Of a stretch of 64,000 nucleotides of DNA, positions 18,300 through 28,756 are shown in pieces (the first letter of the stretch is position 1; every line of letters starts with the position of its first letter). The notes below the pieces were generated by a model that worked only from the letters and a program-made list of their open reading frames with translations, had not been told where the DNA came from and did not search any database. A program made the translations under genes and the position numbers. The DNA is from Janthinobacterium lividum (GTDB lineage: Bacteria; Pseudomonadota; Gammaproteobacteria; Burkholderiales; Burkholderiaceae_D). The stretch lies in NCBI RefSeq assembly GCF_023509035.1, contig NZ_CP075583.1, positions 3,968,001 to 4,032,000 on the forward strand, in the 5' to 3' direction.

Positions 18300-18874
18300 A
18301 GTATTTCTTTCTGTGTGAGAAGAGGAATGGGAGAGATCAGGCCGCTTTATTATTTTTTTCTGCTATCCATATAAGGCAGGAATGTTATTGCATGGGTCGA
18401 CATCTGGTGATAATCGGTGAGAATGTGCGCAATCAACAGCCGCCAGTGTTTGCCCTGCGGTTCGCCTTATAGTGGATAAATTGTAGAGTATTGATTTTTA
18501 TCAACAATTTTATTATTCCCCAGCATCTGGCGAAAAACAAGGGGCGGGAATAAATAATGTAAAAATTGTCGCAATTGACCCATGCTGGCATATAACAAAC
18601 CCATTCTTTTAGATAATAAAACGACGTTATTATTATTGTATTTTTATTATTTAAATGAATATCCAAGTGATAGCTTCTACTGGAACGTGCTGCTTGCAGC
18701 AGAATCTTTCCGCAAACGATGTTGTACCATGGCGTACCATGCTGGCAGCCACGTAGGCCATGACATTAGCCACAAAAATAATACGAGCGTTCTTTTTATG
18801 CGGTATAGTGAAGCTTCATCCCTTGCAACCACCTCATCGCTAAGCAAAAGTCAATAAACCTATAAGGAAGAGAC
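18300..18874. other. AT-rich 575-base intergenic region between divergent receptor and fadB-like genes
   Basis: Low-GC DNA with long A/T runs, the longest gap in the window. It must hold the promoters of the chemosensory operon (minus) and the FadB-like gene (plus). TATAGT at about 18805 is a reasonable -10 for the latter. Short open frames here have no ribosome-binding site or recognisable product, and I see no riboswitch or repeat. Confidence 0.6.
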
Positions 18875-20962
<2,088 letters not shown>

Positions 20963-20979
20963 TGCAGGCGCGCTGAATG

Positions 20980-21008
20980 AAAAAGGGCAGATTTCTCTGC
21001 CCTTTTTT
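20980..21008. terminator. Bidirectional rho-independent terminator
   Basis: AAAAAGGGCAGA and TCTGCCCTTTTT pair around a short TTTC loop, with A and T runs on each side. It lies between the FadB-like stop and the convergent alpha/beta-hydrolase stop, and overlaps the latter's last codons. Confidence 0.9.
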
Positions 21009-21855
21009 ATTTCTTCTTCGCCAGCATCTTGACCGCCTCGTTGACGATGACGGGGTTGTCTTTCTGGATGTAATAGCCGGCGCCCGTGATGCGCTCGATG
21101 GCTGGTGCGCCGGACAGGCGCTGCCAATCCTTTTCCTGGGCCCGCACCACGTTTTCAAACGAACCCATTTCCTCGATGCCGAACTTGTCGCGCACCAGCA
21201 GCATGGCGGGCACGCGCAGCGGGCTGCTCATGTCGACATGCTGCAGGCACTGCGTCTGGGCATCGAATTCGGCCGATTCGGTACTGTTGAACATGAGTTT
21301 ACGCCGGGTTTTCACGAGCATGGCGTAGGTGGACGCGTCCGTCTGCATGCGGCTCCATTGCTGCGGGTGCGTGGGATCGAGCAAGACCAGGCCAGCCACG
21401 TCTTGCGGGTACAGCTTGGCATATACATACTGGTACAGCCCGCCCAGGCCATGGCCCACCAGCACATACGGCGGCTTCAAGCCCGCTTGCGCCAGCAGGG
21501 CACGCTGCTGGGCGGCAATGGTGCAGGGATCGCGCGGCGTGGTGGTTTTTTTGCTGTCGCCGTAGCCAGGACGGTCGTACACGAGCACGCGGTGCTGTTT
21601 GGCCACCTCGGGCACCACCTTGGCCCACACATCCTTGCCGTCGCCCATGGCCGACTGGAAGACCACGGGCATGCCGCCCTGGCCGCTCAGAGTGTAGGCG
21701 ATGCTGGCGTCGGGCAGGGCGGCCGTGGCCGGTACGCCTGGCGTGGCCGGCGAGGACGGTAACAGAGAGCAGCCAGAAAAACAGCCTGCCAGCAGCAAGC
21801 CGGCGCTGGAGAGGAGCATGGTGCGCGCGGGGCGGCCGACGAATAGATGATGCAT
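21007..21855 (-). CDS. Alpha/beta-hydrolase-fold lipoprotein, nucleophile serine replaced by glycine
   Basis: A 282-aa lipoprotein: signal with lipobox LLLAGC at about residues 19-24, then an alpha/beta-hydrolase fold (VVFQSAMGDGKDVWAKV, VLVYDRPGYGDS, VAGLVLLDPTHPQQW). The usual nucleophile elbow GHSxG reads VLVGHGLGGL: codon GGC gives Gly where Ser is expected. A catalytic His candidate in AGYYIQKDNP is unclear too. It may be an inactive fold or have another chemistry. Start ATG at 21855 with AAGGAG four bases upstream; the frame continues upstream but without signals. Confidence 0.8.
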   Translation of the reverse strand: MHHLFVGRPARTMLLSSAGLLLAGCFSGCSLLPSSPATPGVPATAALPDASIAYTLSGQGGMPVVFQSAMGDGKDVWAKVVPEVAKQHRVLVYDRPGYGDSKKTTTPRDPCTIAAQQRALLAQAGLKPPYVLVGHGLGGLYQYVYAKLYPQDVAGLVLLDPTHPQQWSRMQTDASTYAMLVKTRRKLMFNSTESAEFDAQTQCLQHVDMSSPLRVPAMLLVRDKFGIEEMGSFENVVRAQEKDWQRLSGAPAIERITGAGYYIQKDNPVIVNEAVKMLAKKK

Positions 21856-21962
21856 GAATCTCCTTCTTGGTGCAGGGACCGGGGACTGGTATGGCGTGCC
21901 AGCCATTATAGGCAAATCGTCTCGAAGTGGAAATGCCGAACAGAGGCGGATTTCCCGTCCTG

Positions 21963-22361
21963 TCAGCCGGCGTCGGCGCGATGGCAGACGGCTTCGATGC
22001 GGTTGCCGTCCGGATCGAACAAAAAGGCCGCGTAATAGCTGGCGTGATAGTGGCGCAGGCCGGGCGCGCCCAGGTCGATGCCGCCATGCGCCAGCCCCGC
22101 ATGCCAGAACGCTTCCACGGCTGCGCGCGAGGGGGCCTTGAAGCAGCAATGGCGGCGCGGCGCGTCGTCGGGCGCGGGACCCAGGCGCACGGAAAAATAG
22201 CTGCGCTCGGGATGTTCCGCATCGCTGCGCTCGCCATAGCCTATCCACGCGTGGGCATGGTCGCTGCCCACCTTGGGCACGCCGAGTGCGGCGAAGATGG
22301 CGTCGTAGAAGCGCTCGGCGCGTTCCAGGTCGCTGACGGTGAGGGAAACGTGATCGAGCAT
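21963..22361 (-). CDS. VOC-family (glyoxalase-like) protein
   Basis: A 132-aa vicinal-oxygen-chelate fold protein: MLDHVSLTVSDLERAERFYD at the start, HHCCFKAPSR-like centre (RRHCCFKAPSRAAVEAFW) and FLFDPDGNRIEAVCH at the end. Candidate metal ligands are His5, the central His and the C-terminal Glu. Start ATG at 22361, with GGAG five bases upstream; a GTG six bases earlier is possible. Substrate unknown; relatives include lyases, dioxygenases and resistance proteins. Confidence 0.85.
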   Translation of the reverse strand: MLDHVSLTVSDLERAERFYDAIFAALGVPKVGSDHAHAWIGYGERSDAEHPERSYFSVRLGPAPDDAPRRHCCFKAPSRAAVEAFWHAGLAHGGIDLGAPGLRHYHASYYAAFLFDPDGNRIEAVCHRADAG

Positions 22362-22462
22362 GGGCACTCCGCTGTAAAAACAAGGACGGCCATAGCATAG
22401 CCCGGATCAGGGCGTCCGTGGGCGGCAGTGACCGAGTGATACTGCCGGTGGGCGACTGCCGG

Positions 22463-22777
22463 TTAAGGACGGCTGGCGCACGAGCAGGGTGCCGCTGGCG
22501 CTCCTGCGGACGCAGCGGGCGAGCAGACGGGGCAGCTTGGTGCCGGGCGCGCGAGCCGGGCCACGATACTGCGGGTGAACAATTGCACGCGGGGCGCGAA
22601 CAGCATGACGGCGCAGAAGGCCACGGGCCAGGCGGCAAAGAACGCATGGCGCCAGCGGGGCAGGAAGTCCGCTTGCAGACCGATATTGAGCCAGGTGACC
22701 CAGGCGCTCATCAGCAGGGTCATCAGCAGCGACATCAGGAAGGCAAATACGCAGCGCAAACGCAGGGCTTCGGACAT
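22463..22777 (-). CDS. DUF2798-type small membrane protein
   Basis: A 104-aa protein with two hydrophobic helices (FAFLMSLLMTLLMSAWVTW and FFAAWPVAFCAVMLFAPRV), then RSIVARLARP, as in DUF2798 proteins. The C-terminal 25 residues are Pro/Ala/Cys-rich and look unstructured. Function unknown. It is divergent from a LysR regulator that starts 97 bases away, so it may be a target of that regulator. Confidence 0.75.
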   Translation of the reverse strand: MSEALRLRCVFAFLMSLLMTLLMSAWVTWLNIGLQADFLPRWRHAFFAAWPVAFCAVMLFAPRVQLFTRSIVARLARPAPSCPVCSPAASAGAPAAPCSCASRP

Positions 22778-22874
22778 GGGGCACTTTCAAAATTATAAGG
22801 AAAGGGCAGCGTAACGAATTGCAGCAATCTATACTAGAGCCATATTTTTAATTTCAAATTCCGAAAATGCAATC

Positions 22875-23780
22875 ATGCTCGACGATTTAGCCCTATTTGT
22901 CGCCATCGTGGAGGCGGGCAGCCTGCATGCGGCGGCCGTCAAGGAAGACTTGCCCGCCGCCACCGTCACGCGCCGGCTGCAAAAGCTGGAAAGCCAGCTC
23001 GGTTACCGCTTGCTCAACCGCAGCGCGCGCCGCCTGCAGCCAACGGCCGAAGGCTGGCAATACTACGAGCAATGCCGTCCCTTGGTACACGCCCTGCGGC
23101 AAGCGACGCAGCAGCTCGACGCCAGCCTGTCGGCCGTCTCGGGCAGCATCCGCGTGCTGGCGCCCGTCAATTTCGCCAGCGGCTTGCTGACGCCGGCCTG
23201 GGTCAGCTTCATGCAGAAGTACCCGGACATCCGCCTGGAGCTGGAGCTGTCGAACCTGCTGCAAGACCTGGTGGGCAGCGGCGCCGATCTGGCCATCCGC
23301 GTGGGCGCGCTCGACGATTCTTCGCTGATGCAGCGCCGGCTGGGCAGCGCCGCGCTGGTGATGGTGGCCGCGCCCGCCTACCTGGCGCGCGCCGGCGTGC
23401 CGCGCGACTTGCAGGAACTGGCGCGGCACGAGCTGATCGTGGCCGAGCCGCTGCGCTCCTGGCGCTTGCGGCGGCCCGGAGACGGCGCCGAAATGGTGAT
23501 CGAACCGCAGGCGCGCCTGCGCGTCAACGAGATGCGCCTGGCCGTGGAAATGGCTGATGCGGGCATCGGTATCCTGCTGTGTCCGCTGCTGCAATGCCGC
23601 GACGAAGTGGCCAGTGGCAGCCTGGTGCGCGTCCTGCCCGACTGGATGCCGCAGCCGCGCCACGTGTATGCCGTGTGGACGCAGCGGCGCTATCTGCCGG
23701 CCCGCGTGCGCGTATTGCTCGAGCACCTGGCGGCGTTTGCGGCCGGCAATCCGTTGTTGAACGAGGAGGCGGGCGTTTAG
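22875..23780 (+). CDS. LysR-family transcriptional regulator
   Basis: A 301-aa regulator with an N-terminal winged helix (LALFVAIVEAGSLHAAAVKE, PAATVTRRLQKLESQLGYRL) and a substrate-binding C-terminal domain (about 90-290; GADLAIRVGALDDSSLMQRR). Of the CrgA/AaeR subgroup by general pattern. Divergent from the DUF2798 gene, the typical LysR-target arrangement. Its last codons overlap the degraded nucleotidyltransferase on the opposite strand. Confidence 0.93.
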   Translation: MLDDLALFVAIVEAGSLHAAAVKEDLPAATVTRRLQKLESQLGYRLLNRSARRLQPTAEGWQYYEQCRPLVHALRQATQQLDASLSAVSGSIRVLAPVNFASGLLTPAWVSFMQKYPDIRLELELSNLLQDLVGSGADLAIRVGALDDSSLMQRRLGSAALVMVAAPAYLARAGVPRDLQELARHELIVAEPLRSWRLRRPGDGAEMVIEPQARLRVNEMRLAVEMADAGIGILLCPLLQCRDEVASGSLVRVLPDWMPQPRHVYAVWTQRRYLPARVRVLLEHLAAFAAGNPLLNEEAGV

Positions 23781-24530
23781 CTCGAATGTTGCTGCACCAG
23801 CCACTGCGTGAACTGGCGCAGTGCTGGCGTAAAACCGCTGGCTGGCGCGGCGCCGGGCCTGGCCTGGCCTGGGCAAGGAAATAGGCCATTGGCGCCTGCA
23901 TGGCGGGATAGTGCCGCAACAACAGCGCTGCATGCTCGTCCAGGCTGGTAGGCCAGCAAGGATCGCCATCCTGGCGCAGGATGTTGCAGGAACGGATCAG
24001 CTTGCGCGACGCTTCGCGTGCAGGCGGACGATGGCGGCAGGGTCGCGCTCGTCATCGAGGCGCTGCGCATACGCGTCCAGAACACGGGCAAAGTCGCCAT
24101 TCACGGCCAGGGCGATGGCGCGCGAGGGCGCGAACGGCGCAAAGTGCAGCGCCAGGTCATCGCCCCACAGGCAGCGGCACTGGTGCTTGAGCCAATAGCC
24201 CCAGCTGTACAGGTGCTCCGGCGCCAGCACCTGTGCCCGGTGGCCGATATCGAAATCGATTTTCAGTACTTCCCGGTGGCGCGCCTGTAAGGCCAGGCGC
24301 AGCGCTTCCAGCGCTTCGGCCTGCTGCTGCGTGGGCGGATGGCGCAGCACCAGGGTCAGGTCGAGGTCGGATACGCCCGGCATGGCGTCGCCACGTGCGA
24401 CGCTGCCATACAGGTATATGCTGTCCAGCAAGTGACCGGCTTGCGTAGCCAGGCTGGCGCAAACGTCCTGCAGCAAGGCGTCGAAATGGGGCTGCAATGG
24501 GGCGCAAGGAGCGGGGGCAATGGTAGTCAT
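23777..24530 (-). pseudogene. Nucleotidyltransferase-fold protein, broken by two small duplications
   Basis: The N-terminal part is intact: IYLYGSVARGDAMPGVSDLD is the minimal-nucleotidyltransferase signature (GS...SDxD), as in aminoglycoside adenylyltransferases and substrate-binding relatives. The frame then stops after AKRRAS at 23997. The expected continuation (KLIRSCNILRQDGDPCW...) resumes in another frame and the natural C-terminus (LRQFTQWLVQQHSS) in a third. Shift 1 is at GCGCG (24004-24008), explained by an extra CG. Shift 2 is at three copies of CCTGG (23858-23872), explained by one extra 5-bp copy. Likely start ATG at 24530. Probably a pseudogene, or sequencing error if reads disagree. 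Confidence 0.75.
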
Positions 24531-24727
24531 GCCTGGGAACGAGTCCGGTGAGGGAAACTTCCACCATAGCATGCAGTGAGGTGCGCACGCAGGCGAATCC
24601 TTTCCATTCAGTAATACCGAGCGCTTGTACTTTCCGTCAAGATCGCGTTAAGATAAAGCTGCCCGCTTATCCAGCGGGCAATCTGGTGTTTTTTCGCGCA
24701 ATCCCGTTCCTATCCATGAGAGTAGCA

Positions 24728-24931
24728 ATGAAATATCTGATCGTTCCCTTCTTGCTGGCCATGACCGGCTGCGAAGTACTGTATGACGCGAACCGGGACA
24801 AGATCGGCGAGTATTGCAACAGCCTCAATAATTTTGACGACCGCAATGCATGCCGCAAGCGCAACCAGACCAGCTACCAGGAATACGTGCAGCAGCGCGA
24901 CCAGTTGAAAAAGAGCAAGAGCGACAAGTAA
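24728..24931 (+). CDS. Small lipoprotein, unknown function
   Basis: A 67-aa protein: KYLIVPFLLAMTGC is a lipoprotein signal (lipobox MTGC, Cys at residue 16). A charged helical tail with two further Cys follows (YCNSLNNFDDRNACRKRNQ, then QQRDQLKKSKSDK). The ATG at 24728 is preferred; an upstream in-frame ATG at 24716 is possible. Not recognised as a known family. Followed by a strong terminator. Confidence 0.7.
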   Translation: MKYLIVPFLLAMTGCEVLYDANRDKIGEYCNSLNNFDDRNACRKRNQTSYQEYVQQRDQLKKSKSDK

Positions 24932-24972
24932 GTTCGCCGCCGCATACGCCGCATACGCTGCATAAAAAAACA

Positions 24973-25005
24973 AACGCCGCTGACCAGTCAGCGGCGTTTT
25001 TTTTT
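24973..25005. terminator. Bidirectional rho-independent terminator
   Basis: AACGCCGCTGA and TCAGCGGCGTT form an 11-bp stem followed by nine T on the plus strand; the other strand has TTTGTTTTTTT. It separates the small lipoprotein from the convergent MHS transporter. Confidence 0.9.
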
Positions 25006-25041
25006 GCGGACCCCGGCCTTGCGGCCGGGGCTTGCCTCAGG

Positions 25042-26742
25042 TTAATCGTCGGCGTAGATATTGTTATCCTTGGTTTCTTTGACGAACAGGGTGCCGATCA
25101 CGACAGTCGCCAGGGCGATGACGATCGGATACCACAGGCCGTAATAGATATCGCCCTTGAAAGCCACCAGCGCGAAGGCCGTGGTCGGCAGCAAGCCGCC
25201 GAACCAGCCGTTACCGATATGGTAGGGCAGGGACATCGAGGTGTAACGGATACGGGTCGGGAACATTTCCACCAGCATCGCGGCGATCGGGCCATATACC
25301 ATGGTCACGTACAGTACTAGGATGAACAGCAGCAAGACCACCATCGGCTTGTTGATCTGGTCAGGGTCCGCTTTGGCCGGGTAGCCCGCTTCCTTGATGC
25401 CGGCGCCGATTTCTTTCTTGAACGCGGCTTCCTTGGCTTTGCTGTCCGCATCGAAATTCAAGCCGTCGGCCGTCATGACGGCGTTAAACGAGGTCAATTC
25501 CTTGGCGCCTATGCGCACTTTTGCCACGCTGCCGGCCGGTGCATCTTCCTTCGTGTAGTTCACCGAGCTGTTCGACAGGAAAGCCGTGGCGATGTCGCAC
25601 GACGATGGGAACTTCTTCTGGCCCGTCAGGTTGAACTGGAAGTGGCACGATGCGGGATCTGCCACCACCACCACTGGCGAGTTCTTCAGTGCCGCTTCCA
25701 GCTGGGGATTTGCGAAGTGGGTCAGGCCGTTGAAGATCGGGAAATAGGTCGCCGCGGCGATCAGACAGCCGCCGAGGATGATGTACTTGCGGCCGATGCG
25801 GTCGGACAGGCTGCCGAAGAACAGGAAGAACGGTGTGGCCAGCAGCAGGGCGATGGCGACGAGCACGTTGGCCGTTGCCAGGTCCACTTTCAGGGTCTGG
25901 ATCATGAAGAACAGGGCGTAGAACTGGCCCGTGTACCACACGACGGCCTGGCCGGCGGTCAGGCCGATCAGTGCCAGAATGACGATCTTCAGGTTTTTCC
26001 ACTGTCCGAATGCTTCCGTCAACGGGGCTTTCGAGGTTTTTCCCTCGGCCTTCATCTTGGAAAATGCAGGCGATTCATTCATGGCCAGGCGGATCCACAC
26101 GGAAATACCCAGCAGGATGACGGAAACCAGGAACGGGATGCGCCAGCCCCACGCCTCGAAATCCTTCTCGCCGGTCGCCAGGCGGGTGCCCAGGATGACC
26201 ATCAGCGACAGGAAGAAGCCCAAGGTTGCCGTCGTTTGTATCCACGCCGTGAACGCGCCGCGCTTGCCTTCAGGCGCGTGCTCGGCCACATAGGTGGCTG
26301 CGCCGCCGTACTCGCCGCCCAGCGCCAGGCCTTGCAGGATGCGCAGGATGACGAGGATGATCGGTGCGGCGATGCCGATGGAGGCATGGCCCGGCAGCAA
26401 GCCGACGATGAAGGTGGAGCCGCCCATGATCAGGATGGTGATCAGGAAGGTGTACTTGCGGCCGATCATGTCGCCCAGGCGGCCGAAGACCAGCGCGCCG
26501 AACGGACGCACGATGAAGCCGGCGGCAAAGGCCAGCAGCGCGAAGATGAAGGTGGTGGTGGGGTCGCCGATGAAGAATTGCTTGGCGATGATCGATGCCA
26601 GCGAACCGTACAGGTAAAAATCGTACCATTCAAAGACGGTGCCCAAGGATGACGCAAAGATGACCTTGCGTTCCTCTGGCGTAATCGGCGTTCCTTTGGT
26701 GGAAATTTTCCGTACGTCGGCAGAGCCGGATGGTGATGCCAT
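25042..26742 (-). CDS. MHS-family major facilitator (metabolite:H+ symporter) with a large loop insertion
   Basis: A 566-aa 12-helix transporter of the metabolite:H+ symporter group (ProP, shikimate and alpha-ketoglutarate carriers). FEWYDFYLYGSLA, GRLGDMIGRKYTFL, LQGLALGGEYGGAATYVAE and GSLSDRIGRKYIILGG are family motifs. Usual length is about 430-450 aa. Here about 120 residues (roughly 343-463) are inserted between helices 9 and 10, containing two Cys (DPASCHFQF, FPSSCDIATAF) that could form a disulfide in the periplasm. GGAGA precedes the ATG at 26742. Substrate not predictable. Confidence 0.92.
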   Translation of the reverse strand: MASPSGSADVRKISTKGTPITPEERKVIFASSLGTVFEWYDFYLYGSLASIIAKQFFIGDPTTTFIFALLAFAAGFIVRPFGALVFGRLGDMIGRKYTFLITILIMGGSTFIVGLLPGHASIGIAAPIILVILRILQGLALGGEYGGAATYVAEHAPEGKRGAFTAWIQTTATLGFFLSLMVILGTRLATGEKDFEAWGWRIPFLVSVILLGISVWIRLAMNESPAFSKMKAEGKTSKAPLTEAFGQWKNLKIVILALIGLTAGQAVVWYTGQFYALFFMIQTLKVDLATANVLVAIALLLATPFFLFFGSLSDRIGRKYIILGGCLIAAATYFPIFNGLTHFANPQLEAALKNSPVVVVADPASCHFQFNLTGQKKFPSSCDIATAFLSNSSVNYTKEDAPAGSVAKVRIGAKELTSFNAVMTADGLNFDADSKAKEAAFKKEIGAGIKEAGYPAKADPDQINKPMVVLLLFILVLYVTMVYGPIAAMLVEMFPTRIRYTSMSLPYHIGNGWFGGLLPTTAFALVAFKGDIYYGLWYPIVIALATVVIGTLFVKETKDNNIYADD

Positions 26743-26897
26743 GGTTTGTCTCCCTATGTTTTATAGTGAACTGTTGCCGCGGTCTTTTTGACCATTCTTG
26801 CAACAGCTTGGAGGCGAGTGTGTTCTCCGAACCTTACGTCATGCTTGCTTGAAACTTACGCCAAGCTTACAAATTGGCAGTCGCCCGAACTTTGCGA

Positions 26898-26907
26898 ACG
26901 ACCGTAC
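26898..26907. promoter_or_regulatory. Shared motif ACGACCGTAC upstream of the thiolase
   Basis: An exact copy of the 10-mer found before the acyl-CoA ligase gene (11649-11658), here 64 bases before the thiolase ATG. Candidate operator for fatty-acid catabolism. Confidence 0.4.
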
Positions 26908-26970
26908 TTAAATGTGCTATTCTAATTCCGCAGATACCCACCCCATAATATTCCCACAAGGAGACACAGC

Positions 26971-28149
26971 ATGAATGAAGCCGTCATCGTATCGACCGCC
27001 CGCACGGGCCTGGCCAAGTCCTGGAAGGGCGCGTTCAACATGACGCATGGCGCCACCCTGGGCGGCCATGTGCTGGCGGCCGCCGTCGAGCGCGCGCGCA
27101 TCGAGGCGGAGGAAGTGGAAGACGTGCTGGTCGGCTGCGCCTTTCCCGAAGGCGCCACGGGCGGCAATATCGCGCGCCAGGTGGCCTTGCGCGGCGGCTG
27201 CCCCGTCACCACGGCCGGCATGACCGTCAACCGTTTCTGTTCGTCGGGTCTGCAAGCGATTGCCCTGGCGGCGCAGCGCATCATCGCCGGCGAAGGCGAT
27301 ATCTATGCGGCGGGCGGCGTGGAATCGATTTCCTGCGTGCAAAATGAAATGAATACGCACATGGTCCGCGACGTCTGGCTGCAGCAGCACAAGCCAGAAG
27401 TGTACTGGCCCATGCTGCAGACGGCCGAAACCGTGGCCAAGCGCTACCAGATTTCGCGTGAACGCCAGGATGCTTACGGCGCGCAAAGCCAGCAGCGTGC
27501 CGCCGCGGCCCTGGCCGCAGGCCTGTTCGACGCGGAAATCGTGCCGATGACCACCATCATGGGCGTGGCCGACAAGGCCAGCGGCATGCTGGTGTCGCGC
27601 GAAGTGACGATTTCCGCCGACGAAGGCATCCGTGCCGACACGACCTACGATGGCGTGGCGAAGATCCGCCCGGCCATTCCTGGCGGCGTCATCAGCGCCG
27701 GCAACGCCAGCCAGTTTTCCGATGGCGCGGCGATGGCCATCGTCATGAACGCGAAAGTGGCCGAAGCGAAAGGCTTGCAGCCGCTGGGCATCTTCCGCGG
27801 TTTCGCCGTGGCCGGCTGCGAACCCGATGAAATGGGCATCGGCCCCGTCTACGCGATTCCGAAACTGCTGAAAAAAGCAGGCTTGACGGTAGCCGACATC
27901 GGCCTGTGGGAACTCAATGAAGCGTTCGCCGTGCAAGTGCTGTATTGCGCCGACACCCTGGGCATCCCCATGGACCGCCTGAACGTGAACGGCGGGGCGA
28001 TTGCCGTCGGCCACCCGTACGGCGTGTCGGGCGCGCGCCTGACGGGCCACGCCTTGATCGAAGGCAAGCGCCGTGGCGTCAAATACGTGGTGGTGACCAT
28101 GTGCATCGGCGGCGGGCAGGGCGCGGCAGGCCTGTTCGAAGTGCTGTAA
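26971..28149 (+). CDS. Thiolase (acetyl-CoA acyltransferase, FadA-like)
   Basis: A 392-aa thiolase: 3-ketoacyl-CoA plus CoA gives acetyl-CoA plus shortened acyl-CoA, completing beta-oxidation. Nucleophile Cys in [16 protein letters not shown] (about residue 90), His in [19 protein letters not shown] and Cys in [14 protein letters not shown]. Start has AAGGAG seven or so bases upstream. Monocistronic; the divergent upstream gene is the MHS transporter, separated by a 228-base control region. Confidence 0.96.
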   Translation: MNEAVIVSTARTGLAKSWKGAFNMTHGATLGGHVLAAAVERARIEAEEVEDVLVGCAFPEGATGGNIARQVALRGGCPVTTAGMTVNRFCSSGLQAIALAAQRIIAGEGDIYAAGGVESISCVQNEMNTHMVRDVWLQQHKPEVYWPMLQTAETVAKRYQISRERQDAYGAQSQQRAAAALAAGLFDAEIVPMTTIMGVADKASGMLVSREVTISADEGIRADTTYDGVAKIRPAIPGGVISAGNASQFSDGAAMAIVMNAKVAEAKGLQPLGIFRGFAVAGCEPDEMGIGPVYAIPKLLKKAGLTVADIGLWELNEAFAVQVLYCADTLGIPMDRLNVNGGAIAVGHPYGVSGARLTGHALIEGKRRGVKYVVVTMCIGGGQGAAGLFEVL

Positions 28150-28170
28150 TGGTTGCTTGACAGCCGGTGT

Positions 28171-28200
28171 ACGGGCGGCCAGAGTGCCGCCCGTTTTCTT
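28171..28200 (+). terminator. Rho-independent terminator after the thiolase
   Basis: ACGGGCGGC and GCCGCCCGT pair around CAGAGT, with TTTTCTTT following on the plus strand. Confidence 0.85.
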
Positions 28201-28276
28201 TCCATGGCCACTTTCTGCAGAGCGCGCCGATAGCGGTTACAGTAATGCTTCATTTATAAACAACCAGCCTGCCATC

Positions 28277-28579
28277 ATGATCAAGCACATCGTTTTCTGG
28301 AAACTGTTAGACCACGCCGAAGGCGCCGACCGCGCCACGAACGCCTTGAAATTGAAAGCCCTGCTCGACTCCTGCTCGGACCTGGTGCCTGGCATCCTGA
28401 AATTCGAGGCAGCCGTGGCCCAGCCTGGCCTGGAAGCGACCTACGACATCGTGCTGTACAGCGAGTTCGCCAGCCGCGAAGCGCTCGACGCCTACCAGAA
28501 CCACCCCGAGCACGTGAAAATCAAACCTTTCTTTGGCGCAGTGCGGGAAGCGCGACAGTGCATGGATTATGAAGTGTAG
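28277..28579 (+). CDS. Dabb-domain (stress-responsive alpha/beta-barrel) protein
   Basis: A 100-aa dimeric ferredoxin-like barrel protein: MIKHIVFWKLLD, YDIVLYSEFASREALDAYQN and HPEHVKIKPFF are the Dabb pattern. These proteins are often small-molecule binders or cyclases with unknown substrates. The ATG at 28277 gives the canonical length; an upstream in-frame start would add non-family sequence. Flanked downstream by a 120-bp palindromic repeat. Confidence 0.88.
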   Translation: MIKHIVFWKLLDHAEGADRATNALKLKALLDSCSDLVPGILKFEAAVAQPGLEATYDIVLYSEFASREALDAYQNHPEHVKIKPFFGAVREARQCMDYEV

Positions 28580-28580
28580 T

Positions 28581-28700
28581 GACACCGAACCAAACCTACT
28601 GCGCGTCGGCATAGGCGGCCTGCGATGCTCACCGTACTAGAGTACGGTTGCGCTTCTCGACCACCTCTGCCTTCCGCTCGCTACGGTTTTGTGCGGTGTC
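28581..28700. repeat. 120-bp imperfect palindromic element
   Basis: Terminal arms GACACCGAACCAAACC (28581-28596) and the complement of 28685-28700 match at 14 of 16 positions. The centre ACCGTACT-AG-AGTACGGT (28631-28648) is a perfect palindrome, and much of the interior also pairs with G-T wobbles, so the whole element could fold as one long hairpin. It carries no gene. Likely a dispersed intergenic (REP/MITE-like) repeat; a related core occurs at 55578-55664. Confidence 0.7.
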
Positions 28701-28756
28701 GTGATTGAGCATGTTAGCTATCAATCTTCGCCATCAACTTTCTTGACAGGAGCATC

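Noticed and set aside
18582..18857. Small frame in the AT-rich gap upstream of the FadB-like gene
   Set aside because: No Shine-Dalgarno, no domain, AT-rich codons unlike neighbours, and it lies in the likely promoter.
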